Shown here piece after piece: positions 24,916 through 33,430 of a DNA stretch of 37,279 nucleotides. The stretch's first letter is position 1. Each line of letters begins with the position of its first letter. Where the stretch lies: assembly GCA_016787285.1 (NCBI GenBank), contig JAEUUV010000042.1:1-37279 (forward strand). The letters are read 5' to 3'. The position numbers were made by a program, and so were the translations under genes. This stretch comes from Saprospiraceae bacterium (GTDB taxonomy: Bacteria; Bacteroidota; Bacteroidia; Chitinophagales; Saprospiraceae). Under the pieces are notes generated by a model. The model worked only from the letters and a program-made list of their open reading frames with translations, was not told the origin of the DNA and made no database searches.

Positions 24916-26793
24916 ATGAAACCGGAACTCAACAAGATATATACCGATGCCGCTTCGCTCCCAATGAAGCAAGCCTTGAAGCCCTTTGCCGAAACACACC
25001 GGACAGCTGCCCGCCAAATGGCCGGTTCGCCGAAGCCGACACTTTACATCGCTGTTTTCTCCATCTGGATACTGGCGCTGGTCTGGTTTCAGCCCCGTCT
25101 GCTCATGCTACTCGACATGGCGTACAACTGGCCAAGCAGCCTTGCGCTTTGGCTTTTTATCGGGTTTATTGACTTCGCTTGGCTGTACGGAGTGTACAAT
25201 GTGGCCATTGTCGGATTCGCAGTCTTTTACCAGTTGCGGCGCAAATACGCGCCTGCACCTGTGGCAACGATACCCCATGATTCAGGCATATTTCCCCCGG
25301 TGGCCATTTTATACACCACCTGCAATGACTTTGTGGAAGAAAGTGTGCTCTCCTGCGTTCGGCAGGACTACCCCGATTTCAAGGTTTATCTGCTCGACGA
25401 CAGCAGCGATGCGCACTTCAAAAGCCTGGTGGACAATTTTGCGGCCCGGTATCCGGAACGCACGGTGGTGGTTCGCCGACCCGATCGCAAGGCCTTCAAA
25501 GCCGGCAATATGAATCATGCACTGGAATACTTGGCCACGCAAGAGCCGTATTTCGCCATTGCTGATGCCGACGAGATTTTGCCGCCCGATTTCCTGTCCA
25601 AGCTGGTGCCTGTCATGGAAAACGACCCGACTTGCGGCTTTGTGCAGGCCAACCATCGGGCTAATCCTCATAGTGCAAGTCCGCTCGCCAAATCGCTGGG
25701 CGTCGGCATTGACATTCACTGGAAATGGTACCAACCCCTGCGCAACGACTATGGTTTCGTCATGTTTCTGGGACACGGTGCCTTACTGCGCCGCAAATGC
25801 TGGGAAGAAATCGGCGGCTTTCCGGACATCGTGAGTGAAGACCTCGGTTTTGCCATTCACGTCCGGGAGAAAGGCTATCGTGGGCGCTTTGTCGAAGAAG
25901 TCGTATGTTACGAAGATTTCCCCGACACGGTACGCGCGTTCCGCATTCGCCACATGAAATGGACTCGCGGAACCAGCGAGTTCCTGCGCCGCAAAATGGG
26001 CTGGCTGCTTCGCGCCAAAAACATCTCCTGGACAGAAAAACTTGACGTGCTGTTTCCCACGCTCAACCTACCGCTCACGCTGCTGTATTTTCTGTTCATG
26101 CTGAATGCCAACCTGGCCTTGCCTCTGTTTTTCAGTTACGCCCAGGACTTGACCTTCGTCGTTGGCAGTCACGAATTCCTGATCCCTATTCTGGTGCTCA
26201 ATCCGGGCTTTGAGGTCATCTATGACTGGGATTTCTTTGCCATAACGTTGCTTACATTTTTTGCACCGGTACTCAGTTTTGTACTGGCCTTGGCCCACCG
26301 CCCGCTCAAACTTTTCCGTTTCCTGAGCCATAGTACCGCCCTGTATGCGGCATTGTCGCCCTTGTCGTCAATCGGTGTATTGGCCTACATGATCTCGGGC
26401 AAAGCATTTTTTCTGGTTACCGGCGACACCAACCAAAAGGAATACCGCGCGGAGAACACCGGCAAAAAATGGCCCGGCCTGAACGGTTTTCGGAATTCCT
26501 GGCAACAATTTTTGGCTAAAAGTCACCCCGATACCAAATTGGTGCAAGGTTTCGAAATCGGCGCCGGTTTGTTGTTCATGTGCTTGGCCATGCTCATGTT
26601 CCAGATTTCATTTTTCGGCCTATGCCTCGCTTTTTTATTGCTGCCCCTCATGCACCACCTGCCCTGGAACCACCGCTTTGTGAAGGTAGCGGTGTATGTA
26701 CCATTTGTGCTCATCATGTTCGGCGTATTGCTTTCCGGACTGAGTGTGTTCGGGATGAAAGCGGTGTTTTTCGGGTATGGTTTTCATTTTTGA
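24916..26793 (+). CDS. Processive family 2 glycosyltransferase (cellulose-synthase-like), inner membrane
   Basis: This 625-residue membrane enzyme has two or more N-terminal helices (about 43-60 and 75-106), a cytoplasmic GT-A domain (about 125-370) and about six C-terminal helices. GT2 motifs are present in order: the nucleotide-sugar aspartates D161-D162 (YLLDDSSDAHF), DxD at D217-A-D219 (FAIADADE), catalytic base D309 in VSEDLGFA, and RHMKW (345-349) at the place of the Q/RxxRW motif. Such enzymes extend a beta-linked polysaccharide from a nucleotide sugar and push it across the membrane. No PilZ domain is present, so direct c-di-GMP control is not shown. It follows the TPR/barrel gene on the same strand. 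The polymer (cellulose-like, poly-GlcNAc-like or other) cannot be decided. Confidence 0.9.
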   Translation: MKPELNKIYTDAASLPMKQALKPFAETHRTAARQMAGSPKPTLYIAVFSIWILALVWFQPRLLMLLDMAYNWPSSLALWLFIGFIDFAWLYGVYNVAIVGFAVFYQLRRKYAPAPVATIPHDSGIFPPVAILYTTCNDFVEESVLSCVRQDYPDFKVYLLDDSSDAHFKSLVDNFAARYPERTVVVRRPDRKAFKAGNMNHALEYLATQEPYFAIADADEILPPDFLSKLVPVMENDPTCGFVQANHRANPHSASPLAKSLGVGIDIHWKWYQPLRNDYGFVMFLGHGALLRRKCWEEIGGFPDIVSEDLGFAIHVREKGYRGRFVEEVVCYEDFPDTVRAFRIRHMKWTRGTSEFLRRKMGWLLRAKNISWTEKLDVLFPTLNLPLTLLYFLFMLNANLALPLFFSYAQDLTFVVGSHEFLIPILVLNPGFEVIYDWDFFAITLLTFFAPVLSFVLALAHRPLKLFRFLSHSTALYAALSPLSSIGVLAYMISGKAFFLVTGDTNQKEYRAENTGKKWPGLNGFRNSWQQFLAKSHPDTKLVQGFEIGAGLLFMCLAMLMFQISFFGLCLAFLLLPLMHHLPWNHRFVKVAVYVPFVLIMFGVLLSGLSVFGMKAVFFGYGFHF

Positions 26794-26870
26794 CCCGAGC
26801 CGTAACTTTGACCCAAAACTGGCTTGTTTTGAAAAACAGATTTTTGATAACTGTTTTCTCCTTAGTTTTT

Positions 26871-26962
26871 GAACGGGACACGGATACTACAGATGAGACA
26901 CGGATTTTTGGAGGAAAATCCATGTCAATCCGTGTCTCGACAATGGCATCCGTATCCCGTCC
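26871..26962. repeat. ACGGAT-type palindromic element overlapping a gene start
   Basis: Arms 26871-26906 and 26927-26962 are inverted copies matching at 28 of 36 positions, with a perfect 12-bp core GAGACACGGATT/AATCCGTGTCTC around a 20-base loop. Each arm holds two 9-base units of GACACGGAT type spaced 20 bases apart, giving four units in all (26877, 26897, 26928 and 26948). The right arm runs into the first seven codons of the dehydrogenase gene. The symmetry suggests a small mobile repeat or a four-site operator. Confidence 0.82.
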
Positions 26963-29900
26963 TGCCTCGTGGGTCGCAGCCACATTTCTCGTACTGCTCA
27001 CCGCACCAATATTTGCCACAGGGGTGCCACCCGGCTTCGCCGAAATCGCCATTGCTGAGGGCCTGAACCCTACAGCAATGGCGTTGGCGCCGGACGGCAG
27101 TATTTTTTTAGCACAAAAAGACGGGCGCGTCCTGCTGTTTCACGACGACGAACTGCACGCCGAGCCGTTCCTTACTTTGGCCGTGGATGATTTCAATGAA
27201 CGCGGCCTCGCGGGAATCGCCGTCCACCCCGATTTCAAACATGAACCCTGGGTATATCTTTACTACACCGTGCCGGAAGGCACACATAACCGGATCAGTC
27301 GGGTTTTGGCCAACGGCGACTTTGCGGTTCCTGGCAGTGAACAGGTGTTGCTCGAATTGGATCCGATGAACGGCGCCATTCACAACGGCGGCGCGCTGGT
27401 GTTCGGGCCAGACGGCTGCCTGTACATCGGAACGGGCGACGGCGCAGTTCCCACCCATGCACAAAACCTCAACTCCCTGCTTGGAAAAATCCTGCGCCTT
27501 AATCCCGATGGTACCGTACCGGACTCCAACCCGTTTGTTCAGCAGGTTTCGGGAAACAAACGCGCCATTTTTGCCCTGGGGGTACGCAATCCGTTTTCAA
27601 TGGCCTGCGACCCGGCAAGCGGAAAAATCTTTTTTTGCGATGTCGGCCTGGGTTCATGGGAAGAGGTGAACGAACTGCTGCCGGGGAAAAACTACGGCTG
27701 GAACCTGATTGAAGGCCCCTTAAGCGGGCAAACACCTCCTGAAAACTACAAAGACCCGATTTTTGCTTACCCGCACGGGCCCGGACTCGGGTGTGCCGTC
27801 GTCGGAGCGGCATTTGGTCTGGGCAACGCGCCCGAGATCCCGCAGGCGTATCAGGGCAAATTTTTTTTCGCAGACTACTGTGCCGGCTGGATTTGCACGC
27901 TCGATCCGGCTACCGGAATGCTGACCGATACCTTTGCTACAGGTATTGACCGGCCGGTCAGTCTGCTGGTTGGCCCGGCGGGAGCGTTGTACTATTTTGC
28001 CCGCGCCGGGTTGGGGGGAGGTTCGCCCAACGACAATACCGGCAGTACAGAGGGCACGCTCTGGAAAGTTTTTTGGGTCGGCGACGGCGCTCCGATAGTC
28101 ACAGGTCAGCCGCACGACGCGTTTGTGACGGCGGGCGAAAGCGCATTTTTCAGTGCAAAAGCCTTCGGCACACCGCCGCTTATGTACCGCTGGTTCGTCA
28201 ATGAATTGCCGGCCCCGGATTCATCCATTTTACTTTTACCAAACTGCTCTCAAGCCGACAGCGGCACCCGGGTGTTGTGCATTGTTTCCAATGCGTTCGG
28301 TGCCGATACCAGCGAACAGGCAGTTCTGCACGTACTGCCGGGGCAGCGCCCCCTGCCCGAAATCCTGCTGCCGCAGGCAAATGCCGTCTTCCGAGCCGGC
28401 GATACCCTGTTTTTCAAAGGCAGAGCCACCGACCCTGATGATGGCCCTTTACCGGAAAAACAACTGAGCTGGCGTGTAGATTTTCATCACGCCGACCATA
28501 CGCATCCGGCCATGGCGCCGGTATCGGGGATTTCAGAAGGGCGGTTTGTGGTGCCGGCGGTTGGAGAAACCGCAACCGATGTATTTTTTCGAATACATCT
28601 CAGTGCAACGGATTCTGTAGGCCTGAGTCGCAACGTTTCACTTGACATACAGCCTGTATTGACCACTTTTTCGCTTGACGGCCCTCCCGGAATACCCGTC
28701 AATGTGAACGGCCAGATTCGCCCCCTGCCTGCTGTGGTGCCAAGTGTGGTGGGTATGCAACACAGCATATTGGCTGGTTTGTTTTTTCAGCAACACGACA
28801 CTTTGTTTTATTTTCGGGAATGGGAAAACGGTTCGAATGATCCCTTGCGCACGTTGTCGGCTTCCGAGACACCTGGCGCCTACGCGCTCCACTATGACCG
28901 CTATGTGCTCGGCAGTGGAACCGGTTTGCAAGGGGGATATTTCTTCGATCCTTTAGGTGAAATGCCCGATATGTCGCCGGCACTGATTCGAACGGACACG
29001 ACGATCCAGTTCGATTGGGGTGAGGGAAGCCCGGATTCGAGCGCCCTGCCCGCCGACTTTTTTACCGTACGTTGGACGGGTTTTGTCGAGCCGGTTTTCA
29101 GCGAAACTTATCAGTTTCATGTGCGCAGCGACGACGGCGCACGGCTTTGGGTCGGCGATTCTCTGTTACTCGACTACTGGGTGCCACAGGTGGCTACCGA
29201 ACATTCGGGGAGTATATTTCTGCAAAACGGCATGCGTTACCCCATCCGGCTGGAGTATCTGGAAATTGGAGGCGGGGCACAGGTCGAGTTGCGTTGGAGC
29301 AGTACCCGGCAGGTAAAACAAATCGTCCCCCGGCGTCAACTTTACCTGCCGGATACCTTGCGTACGGGTGAGGTGAAAGGGACTGCCGGTATTGATGAAA
29401 ACCTGAACGGCTTTTGGGAAAATGGCGAAACTCCGTTGCCCAACGTCGAAGTATTTTTGTACCGGGCCGACGATGATATGCTACTGGCTGTGCAGAAAAC
29501 ACTGGGCAACGGCCGCTATCGCTTCGACCAGTTGCAGCCCGGGGAATACTACCTGCGCTTTTTGCCGGGCGCAACGGCAGGAGCGCTGGCGCCTATCGAA
29601 AATGTAGATGCAGACGGGTTCACGATGACTTTTACTCTCGCGGAACACGAGCACAAACTGATGAACGTTGCCTGGATCGTGGACAAAGCTGCACTGTATG
29701 GCTCAGTTTGGCTGGATGAAAACCGCAACGACCTCTGGGACAACAATGAATCCGGGCTTGACGAGGCAGGGGTGTTGTTGTACCGCAGCGATTCCATGTT
29801 TGTTTCAGCCACATCTACGAATGCGTCCGGTGGATTTCTTTTCCCCATGGTGGAGCCGGGCAATTATTTTCTGTGGTTTACCAACCATTGGTTTCCACAA

Positions 29901-30287
29901 CCAACAGAACCTGGTTTTGGGCTGAATCCGGACGGAAGTACACCGGGTTTTGAAATAAAAACGGGGGAAAGCAAAGCCCTGATGGCGGCTTTTCGCCTGA
30001 AAGAAACGCTATGGGCCGGCACGAACGTATCGTCGGTGCAAACGTTACGCATCTGGCCTAATCCGGTATCCACGCAACTGCAAGTCTCGCTGAATTCGGA
30101 AGAAAGACAGGAAGTTTCCTGCTGGATATCCGACCTGCTCGGGCGTATTGTATATCGCGAGAATCGCGTTTTGGAACGGGGAAAAAATACCTGGGTAATC
30201 CCGGCAGGCAACTTCCCGCCCGGTATGTATGGTTTTGCCGGCCAATCCCGAACCATGCGTTGGGCACAGCGGTGGCTGAAGGACTAA
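26943..30287 (+). CDS. PQQ-type sugar dehydrogenase fused to Ig-like, PA14, SdrD-like and T9SS domains
   Basis: This 1114-residue secreted or surface protein starts with a signal peptide (WVAATFLVLLTAPIFA); ATG 26943 is preferred, with an in-frame ATG at 26922 as alternative. Residues about 30-380 are a glucose/sorbosone dehydrogenase propeller. The HNGG motif (H147) and GVRNP (R215) correspond to the catalytic His and the PQQ-site Arg of soluble quinoprotein glucose dehydrogenase. Then follow an immunoglobulin-like domain (about 380-470), a second beta domain (about 470-570), a PA14 domain (about 660-800, with GGYFFDP and VRSDDGARLWVGD), two SdrD/CnaB-like repeats (about 805-1010, with GIDENLNGFWENGE and WLDENRNDLWDNNE) and a T9SS sorting domain (about 1034-1114, IWPNPVSTQLQVSL). 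It probably oxidises a sugar or polyol at the cell surface, with PA14 binding carbohydrate. The true substrate and cofactor need experiment. Confidence 0.88.
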   Translation: MASVSRPASWVAATFLVLLTAPIFATGVPPGFAEIAIAEGLNPTAMALAPDGSIFLAQKDGRVLLFHDDELHAEPFLTLAVDDFNERGLAGIAVHPDFKHEPWVYLYYTVPEGTHNRISRVLANGDFAVPGSEQVLLELDPMNGAIHNGGALVFGPDGCLYIGTGDGAVPTHAQNLNSLLGKILRLNPDGTVPDSNPFVQQVSGNKRAIFALGVRNPFSMACDPASGKIFFCDVGLGSWEEVNELLPGKNYGWNLIEGPLSGQTPPENYKDPIFAYPHGPGLGCAVVGAAFGLGNAPEIPQAYQGKFFFADYCAGWICTLDPATGMLTDTFATGIDRPVSLLVGPAGALYYFARAGLGGGSPNDNTGSTEGTLWKVFWVGDGAPIVTGQPHDAFVTAGESAFFSAKAFGTPPLMYRWFVNELPAPDSSILLLPNCSQADSGTRVLCIVSNAFGADTSEQAVLHVLPGQRPLPEILLPQANAVFRAGDTLFFKGRATDPDDGPLPEKQLSWRVDFHHADHTHPAMAPVSGISEGRFVVPAVGETATDVFFRIHLSATDSVGLSRNVSLDIQPVLTTFSLDGPPGIPVNVNGQIRPLPAVVPSVVGMQHSILAGLFFQQHDTLFYFREWENGSNDPLRTLSASETPGAYALHYDRYVLGSGTGLQGGYFFDPLGEMPDMSPALIRTDTTIQFDWGEGSPDSSALPADFFTVRWTGFVEPVFSETYQFHVRSDDGARLWVGDSLLLDYWVPQVATEHSGSIFLQNGMRYPIRLEYLEIGGGAQVELRWSSTRQVKQIVPRRQLYLPDTLRTGEVKGTAGIDENLNGFWENGETPLPNVEVFLYRADDDMLLAVQKTLGNGRYRFDQLQPGEYYLRFLPGATAGALAPIENVDADGFTMTFTLAEHEHKLMNVAWIVDKAALYGSVWLDENRNDLWDNNESGLDEAGVLLYRSDSMFVSATSTNASGGFLFPMVEPGNYFLWFTNHWFPQPTEPGFGLNPDGSTPGFEIKTGESKALMAAFRLKETLWAGTNVSSVQTLRIWPNPVSTQLQVSLNSEERQEVSCWISDLLGRIVYRENRVLERGKNTWVIPAGNFPPGMYGFAGQSRTMRWAQRWLKD

Positions 30288-30438
30288 AGAGTAAAAAATG
30301 ATCGCCGATTTGTCCTGAAAAATACGCCCCCTCCGCGCATTCACCTCACCGAACAATCCCTACCTTCGCGCTGTTTTCCAATCCCTCCTGACCAAGCATT
30401 GTTCCACCACATTTCGTGACCAATATCCTCTTTTTGCG

Positions 30439-33309
30439 ATGAGCCATTTCCCGCATCCCGACCGGTTCCAGAACCGGCACATCGGGCCAAACCCGCACGA
30501 CCTTCAGGCAATGCTCCAGTTCCTGAACGTGAACTCCCTCGATGAACTGATCCATCAGACGGTGCCGGATACCATCCGGCTGAAAAAGCCTCTGAACCTT
30601 CCTCCGGCCTTGTCCGAATTCGAGTACCTCGCCGAATTGAAAACTACGGCCCAATTGAACCGCGTGATGCGCAGCTACATCGGCATGGGCTACTACGGTA
30701 CCATCACGCCGTCGGTGGTGCTGCGCAATGTGTTCCAAAACCCGGGCTGGTACACCCAGTACACACCCTACCAGGCCGAGATTGCCCAAGGCCGTCTCGA
30801 GAGCCTTTTGAATTTCCAGACGATGGTCAGCGATCTGACGGGGCTGCCCATTGCCAACGCCAGTCTGCTTGATGAAGGCACTGCCGCCTCCGAAGCCATG
30901 CACATGTTTTATGCAGAGAAAAACAAACGTGCCGCCGCCGGCGAGGAAGCCAACGAGTTTTTCGTGGCCGATACTGTTTTTCCGCAAACGATTGACGTAC
31001 TGAAAACCCGCGCTTTACCCCAACACATTAAACTCGTGACGGGCGACTGGCGTACCTACAATTTTTCCGAAAAAACCTTCGGCGTGCTGCTCCAGTATCC
31101 GAATATGGCCGGCGAAGTGGAAGACTACCGGGCCTTCGTGGAAAAAGCCAAAGCGCATAACGTGTTCGTATGTGTGGCTGCCGATATTCTGGCCCTTGCC
31201 CTCCTGACGCCGCCGGGCGAATGGGGCGCCGACTGTGCCGTGGGCAACACCCAGCGTTTCGGCGTACCGATGGGTTTTGGTGGTCCGCATGCCGCATACT
31301 TCGCCACTACGGAAGATTTTAAACGCCAGATTCCGGGGCGGATCATCGGCGTGTCGGTAGACCGGCACGGCAACCGCGCCCTGCGTATGGCACTGCAAAC
31401 CCGCGAGCAGCATATCCGCCGCGAAAAAGCCACTTCGAACATTTGCACGGCCCAGGCGCTTTTGGCCAACATGGCCGCCATGTACGCCGTGTACCACGGC
31501 CCGGCAGGCATTCGCGGTATCGCGTCGCGTGCGCATGAAATGGCCAAGGCGCTGGTAACTGCGCTGGAAACTGCCGGACGGAAGGTTGCCGCCAAAAATT
31601 TCTTCGACACTATCCGGGTGGAAATGCCTGCCGATGAACTGGCCGGCCTGCGGCAAAAAGCAGAAAACGCCGGTATCAACTTTTTCTACGACAAAACCGG
31701 CGTCCAGATCAGCGTGGACGAAACAGTGACCGAACGCGACCTCGCGGAAATCGCCGGACTGTTCGGCGCTAAATCCGTGACACCCGCCGCTTCGTCGGCA
31801 CTTCCAGCCGCCCTGCAACGCGAAACCACGTACTTGTCGCACCCGATTTTCAATACCTACCACACGGAGAGCGACATGATGCGCTACATCAAGCGGCTCG
31901 AAAACCGCGACCTGTCGCTCATGCACTCCATGATTTCGCTGGGTTCCTGCACCATGAAACTCAACGCAGCCACGGAAATGATTCCGGTAAGTTGGGAAAT
32001 GTGGGCCAATATTCACCCCTTTGCACCGGCCTCCCAGACCGAAGGTTACCGGAAAATTATCCGCGAACTGGAGCAGTATCTGTGTGAGATTACCGGCTTT
32101 GAAGCCTGTTCGTTGCAGCCCAACTCCGGCGCCCAAGGCGAATATGCCGGACTGATGATTATCCGGGCCTATCACCTCGCCCGAAACGAGGGACACCGCA
32201 ACGTAGCGCTCATCCCTTCGTCGGCGCACGGCACGAACCCCGCCAGCGCCGTTATGGCCGGCATGGAAGTCGTAGTAGTGGCTTGCGACGAACGCGGCAA
32301 TATTGACGTGGCCGACTTGCGCGCCAAAGCCGGGCAGCATTCGAAAAACCTGTCCTGCCTGATGGTAACCTACCCCTCCACGCACGGGGTATTCGAAACG
32401 TCCATCAAGGAGGTTTGCGACATCATCCACCAGCACGGCGGGAAAGTGTACATGGACGGGGCCAACATGAATGCCCAGGTAGGCCTGACCAGTCCGGCCA
32501 CCATCGGCGCCGACGTGTGCCACCTGAATTTGCACAAAACATTCGCCATTCCGCACGGCGGCGGCGGCCCGGGTATGGGGCCCATTTGCTGTAACAGCAG
32601 CCTCGCCCCATACCTGCCCAACCACGTTTTTGCCGAAACCGGCGGCGCCCAGGGCACCAATGCCGTGAGCGCAGCGCCCTGGGGAAGCGCGAGTATCCTG
32701 CTTATTTCCTACGCCTACATCAAAATGCTGGGCGCTGAAGGTGTGACGGACGCCACCCGATACGCCATCCTGAACGCCAACTACATCAAGGCACGACTGG
32801 AAGGCGCATACCAGATTCTGTATTCCGGCGAAAATGGCCGCTCGGCACACGAGATGATTGTGGACTTGCGTCCGTTCAAATCGGTTGTCGGCGCCGAAGA
32901 TGTAGCCAAACGCCTGATGGACTACGGATTCCACGCACCCACACTGTCATTTCCGGTGGCCGGCACCATTATGATCGAACCCACGGAAAGCGAAAGCAAG
33001 GCCGAACTTGACCGCTTCTGCGATGCCCTGCTGGCTATCCGACAGGAAATTGATGAAATCGCCGCCGGCGTGTACGACCACGAAGACAACGTGTTGCACA
33101 ACGCGCCACACACCATTGACGTCATCAGTGCCGACGACTGGGAACGCCCGTACAGCCGCGAAAAGGCAGCCTTCCCGCTGCCGTACCTGCGGCAGGGCTG
33201 GAAATTCTGGCCTACTGTCGGACGTATTGACCAGGCTTACGGCGACCGGAATTTGGTATGCGTGTGCCCGCCGATCGAGGAATACATGACCACGAGCGTC
33301 AACGGGTAA
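30439..33309 (+). CDS. gcvP: Glycine dehydrogenase (decarboxylating), P-protein of the glycine cleavage system
   Basis: This 956-residue cytoplasmic PLP enzyme decarboxylates glycine and passes the aminomethyl group to lipoyl GcvH. The start [17 protein letters not shown] is the family's N-terminal signature. Both halves of the fused (single-chain) form are present: the GcvPA-like half (about 1-440) and the catalytic GcvPB-like half (about 460-956), with PLP lysine K700 in [19 protein letters not shown]. Length is that of the fused type. gcvT and gcvH are not adjacent, as is common in Bacteroidota. I see no glycine riboswitch in the 151 bases upstream, and no consensus promoter. A strong terminator follows. 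This is the clearest housekeeping gene of the window. Confidence 0.97.
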   Translation: MSHFPHPDRFQNRHIGPNPHDLQAMLQFLNVNSLDELIHQTVPDTIRLKKPLNLPPALSEFEYLAELKTTAQLNRVMRSYIGMGYYGTITPSVVLRNVFQNPGWYTQYTPYQAEIAQGRLESLLNFQTMVSDLTGLPIANASLLDEGTAASEAMHMFYAEKNKRAAAGEEANEFFVADTVFPQTIDVLKTRALPQHIKLVTGDWRTYNFSEKTFGVLLQYPNMAGEVEDYRAFVEKAKAHNVFVCVAADILALALLTPPGEWGADCAVGNTQRFGVPMGFGGPHAAYFATTEDFKRQIPGRIIGVSVDRHGNRALRMALQTREQHIRREKATSNICTAQALLANMAAMYAVYHGPAGIRGIASRAHEMAKALVTALETAGRKVAAKNFFDTIRVEMPADELAGLRQKAENAGINFFYDKTGVQISVDETVTERDLAEIAGLFGAKSVTPAASSALPAALQRETTYLSHPIFNTYHTESDMMRYIKRLENRDLSLMHSMISLGSCTMKLNAATEMIPVSWEMWANIHPFAPASQTEGYRKIIRELEQYLCEITGFEACSLQPNSGAQGEYAGLMIIRAYHLARNEGHRNVALIPSSAHGTNPASAVMAGMEVVVVACDERGNIDVADLRAKAGQHSKNLSCLMVTYPSTHGVFETSIKEVCDIIHQHGGKVYMDGANMNAQVGLTSPATIGADVCHLNLHKTFAIPHGGGGPGMGPICCNSSLAPYLPNHVFAETGGAQGTNAVSAAPWGSASILLISYAYIKMLGAEGVTDATRYAILNANYIKARLEGAYQILYSGENGRSAHEMIVDLRPFKSVVGAEDVAKRLMDYGFHAPTLSFPVAGTIMIEPTESESKAELDRFCDALLAIRQEIDEIAAGVYDHEDNVLHNAPHTIDVISADDWERPYSREKAAFPLPYLRQGWKFWPTVGRIDQAYGDRNLVCVCPPIEEYMTTSVNG

Positions 33310-33342
33310 TTGTACCCCTGTGACCGGTAATACCGGAATTTG

Positions 33343-33382
33343 AAGGCCGGTCAGACACGCAGTTTGACCGGCTTTAAATTTT
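33343..33382 (+). terminator. Intrinsic terminator after gcvP
   Basis: AAGGCCGGTCA (33343-33353) pairs with TGACCGGCTTT (33365-33375), ten Watson-Crick pairs plus one G-U, around an 11-base loop; AAATTTTA follows. It lies 34 bases after the gcvP stop. The middle segment CCGGTCA can instead pair with TGACCGG at 33321-33327 (see findings). Confidence 0.75.
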
Positions 33383-33430
33383 ACTAAGTACCGATTCCAC
33401 TTCGTTCATTTGCTAAAAATCACCTTCGGC

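Noticed and set aside
26580-26942. Upstream extension of the sugar dehydrogenase frame
   Set aside because: It would overlap the end of the glycosyltransferase by over 200 bases, bury the signal peptide and translate the palindrome. The ATG at 26943 gives a clean signal peptide.
30288-30438. Possible glycine riboswitch before gcvP
   Set aside because: I looked for the conserved tandem-aptamer cores and stems and found none. The leader is short and unstructured by eye.
31015-32934. Minus-strand open frame of 639 codons opposite gcvP
   Set aside because: It lies wholly antisense to a full-length, well-conserved gcvP. Its translation has no domain pattern and is rich in G, V, H and R as expected from reversed GC-rich codons.
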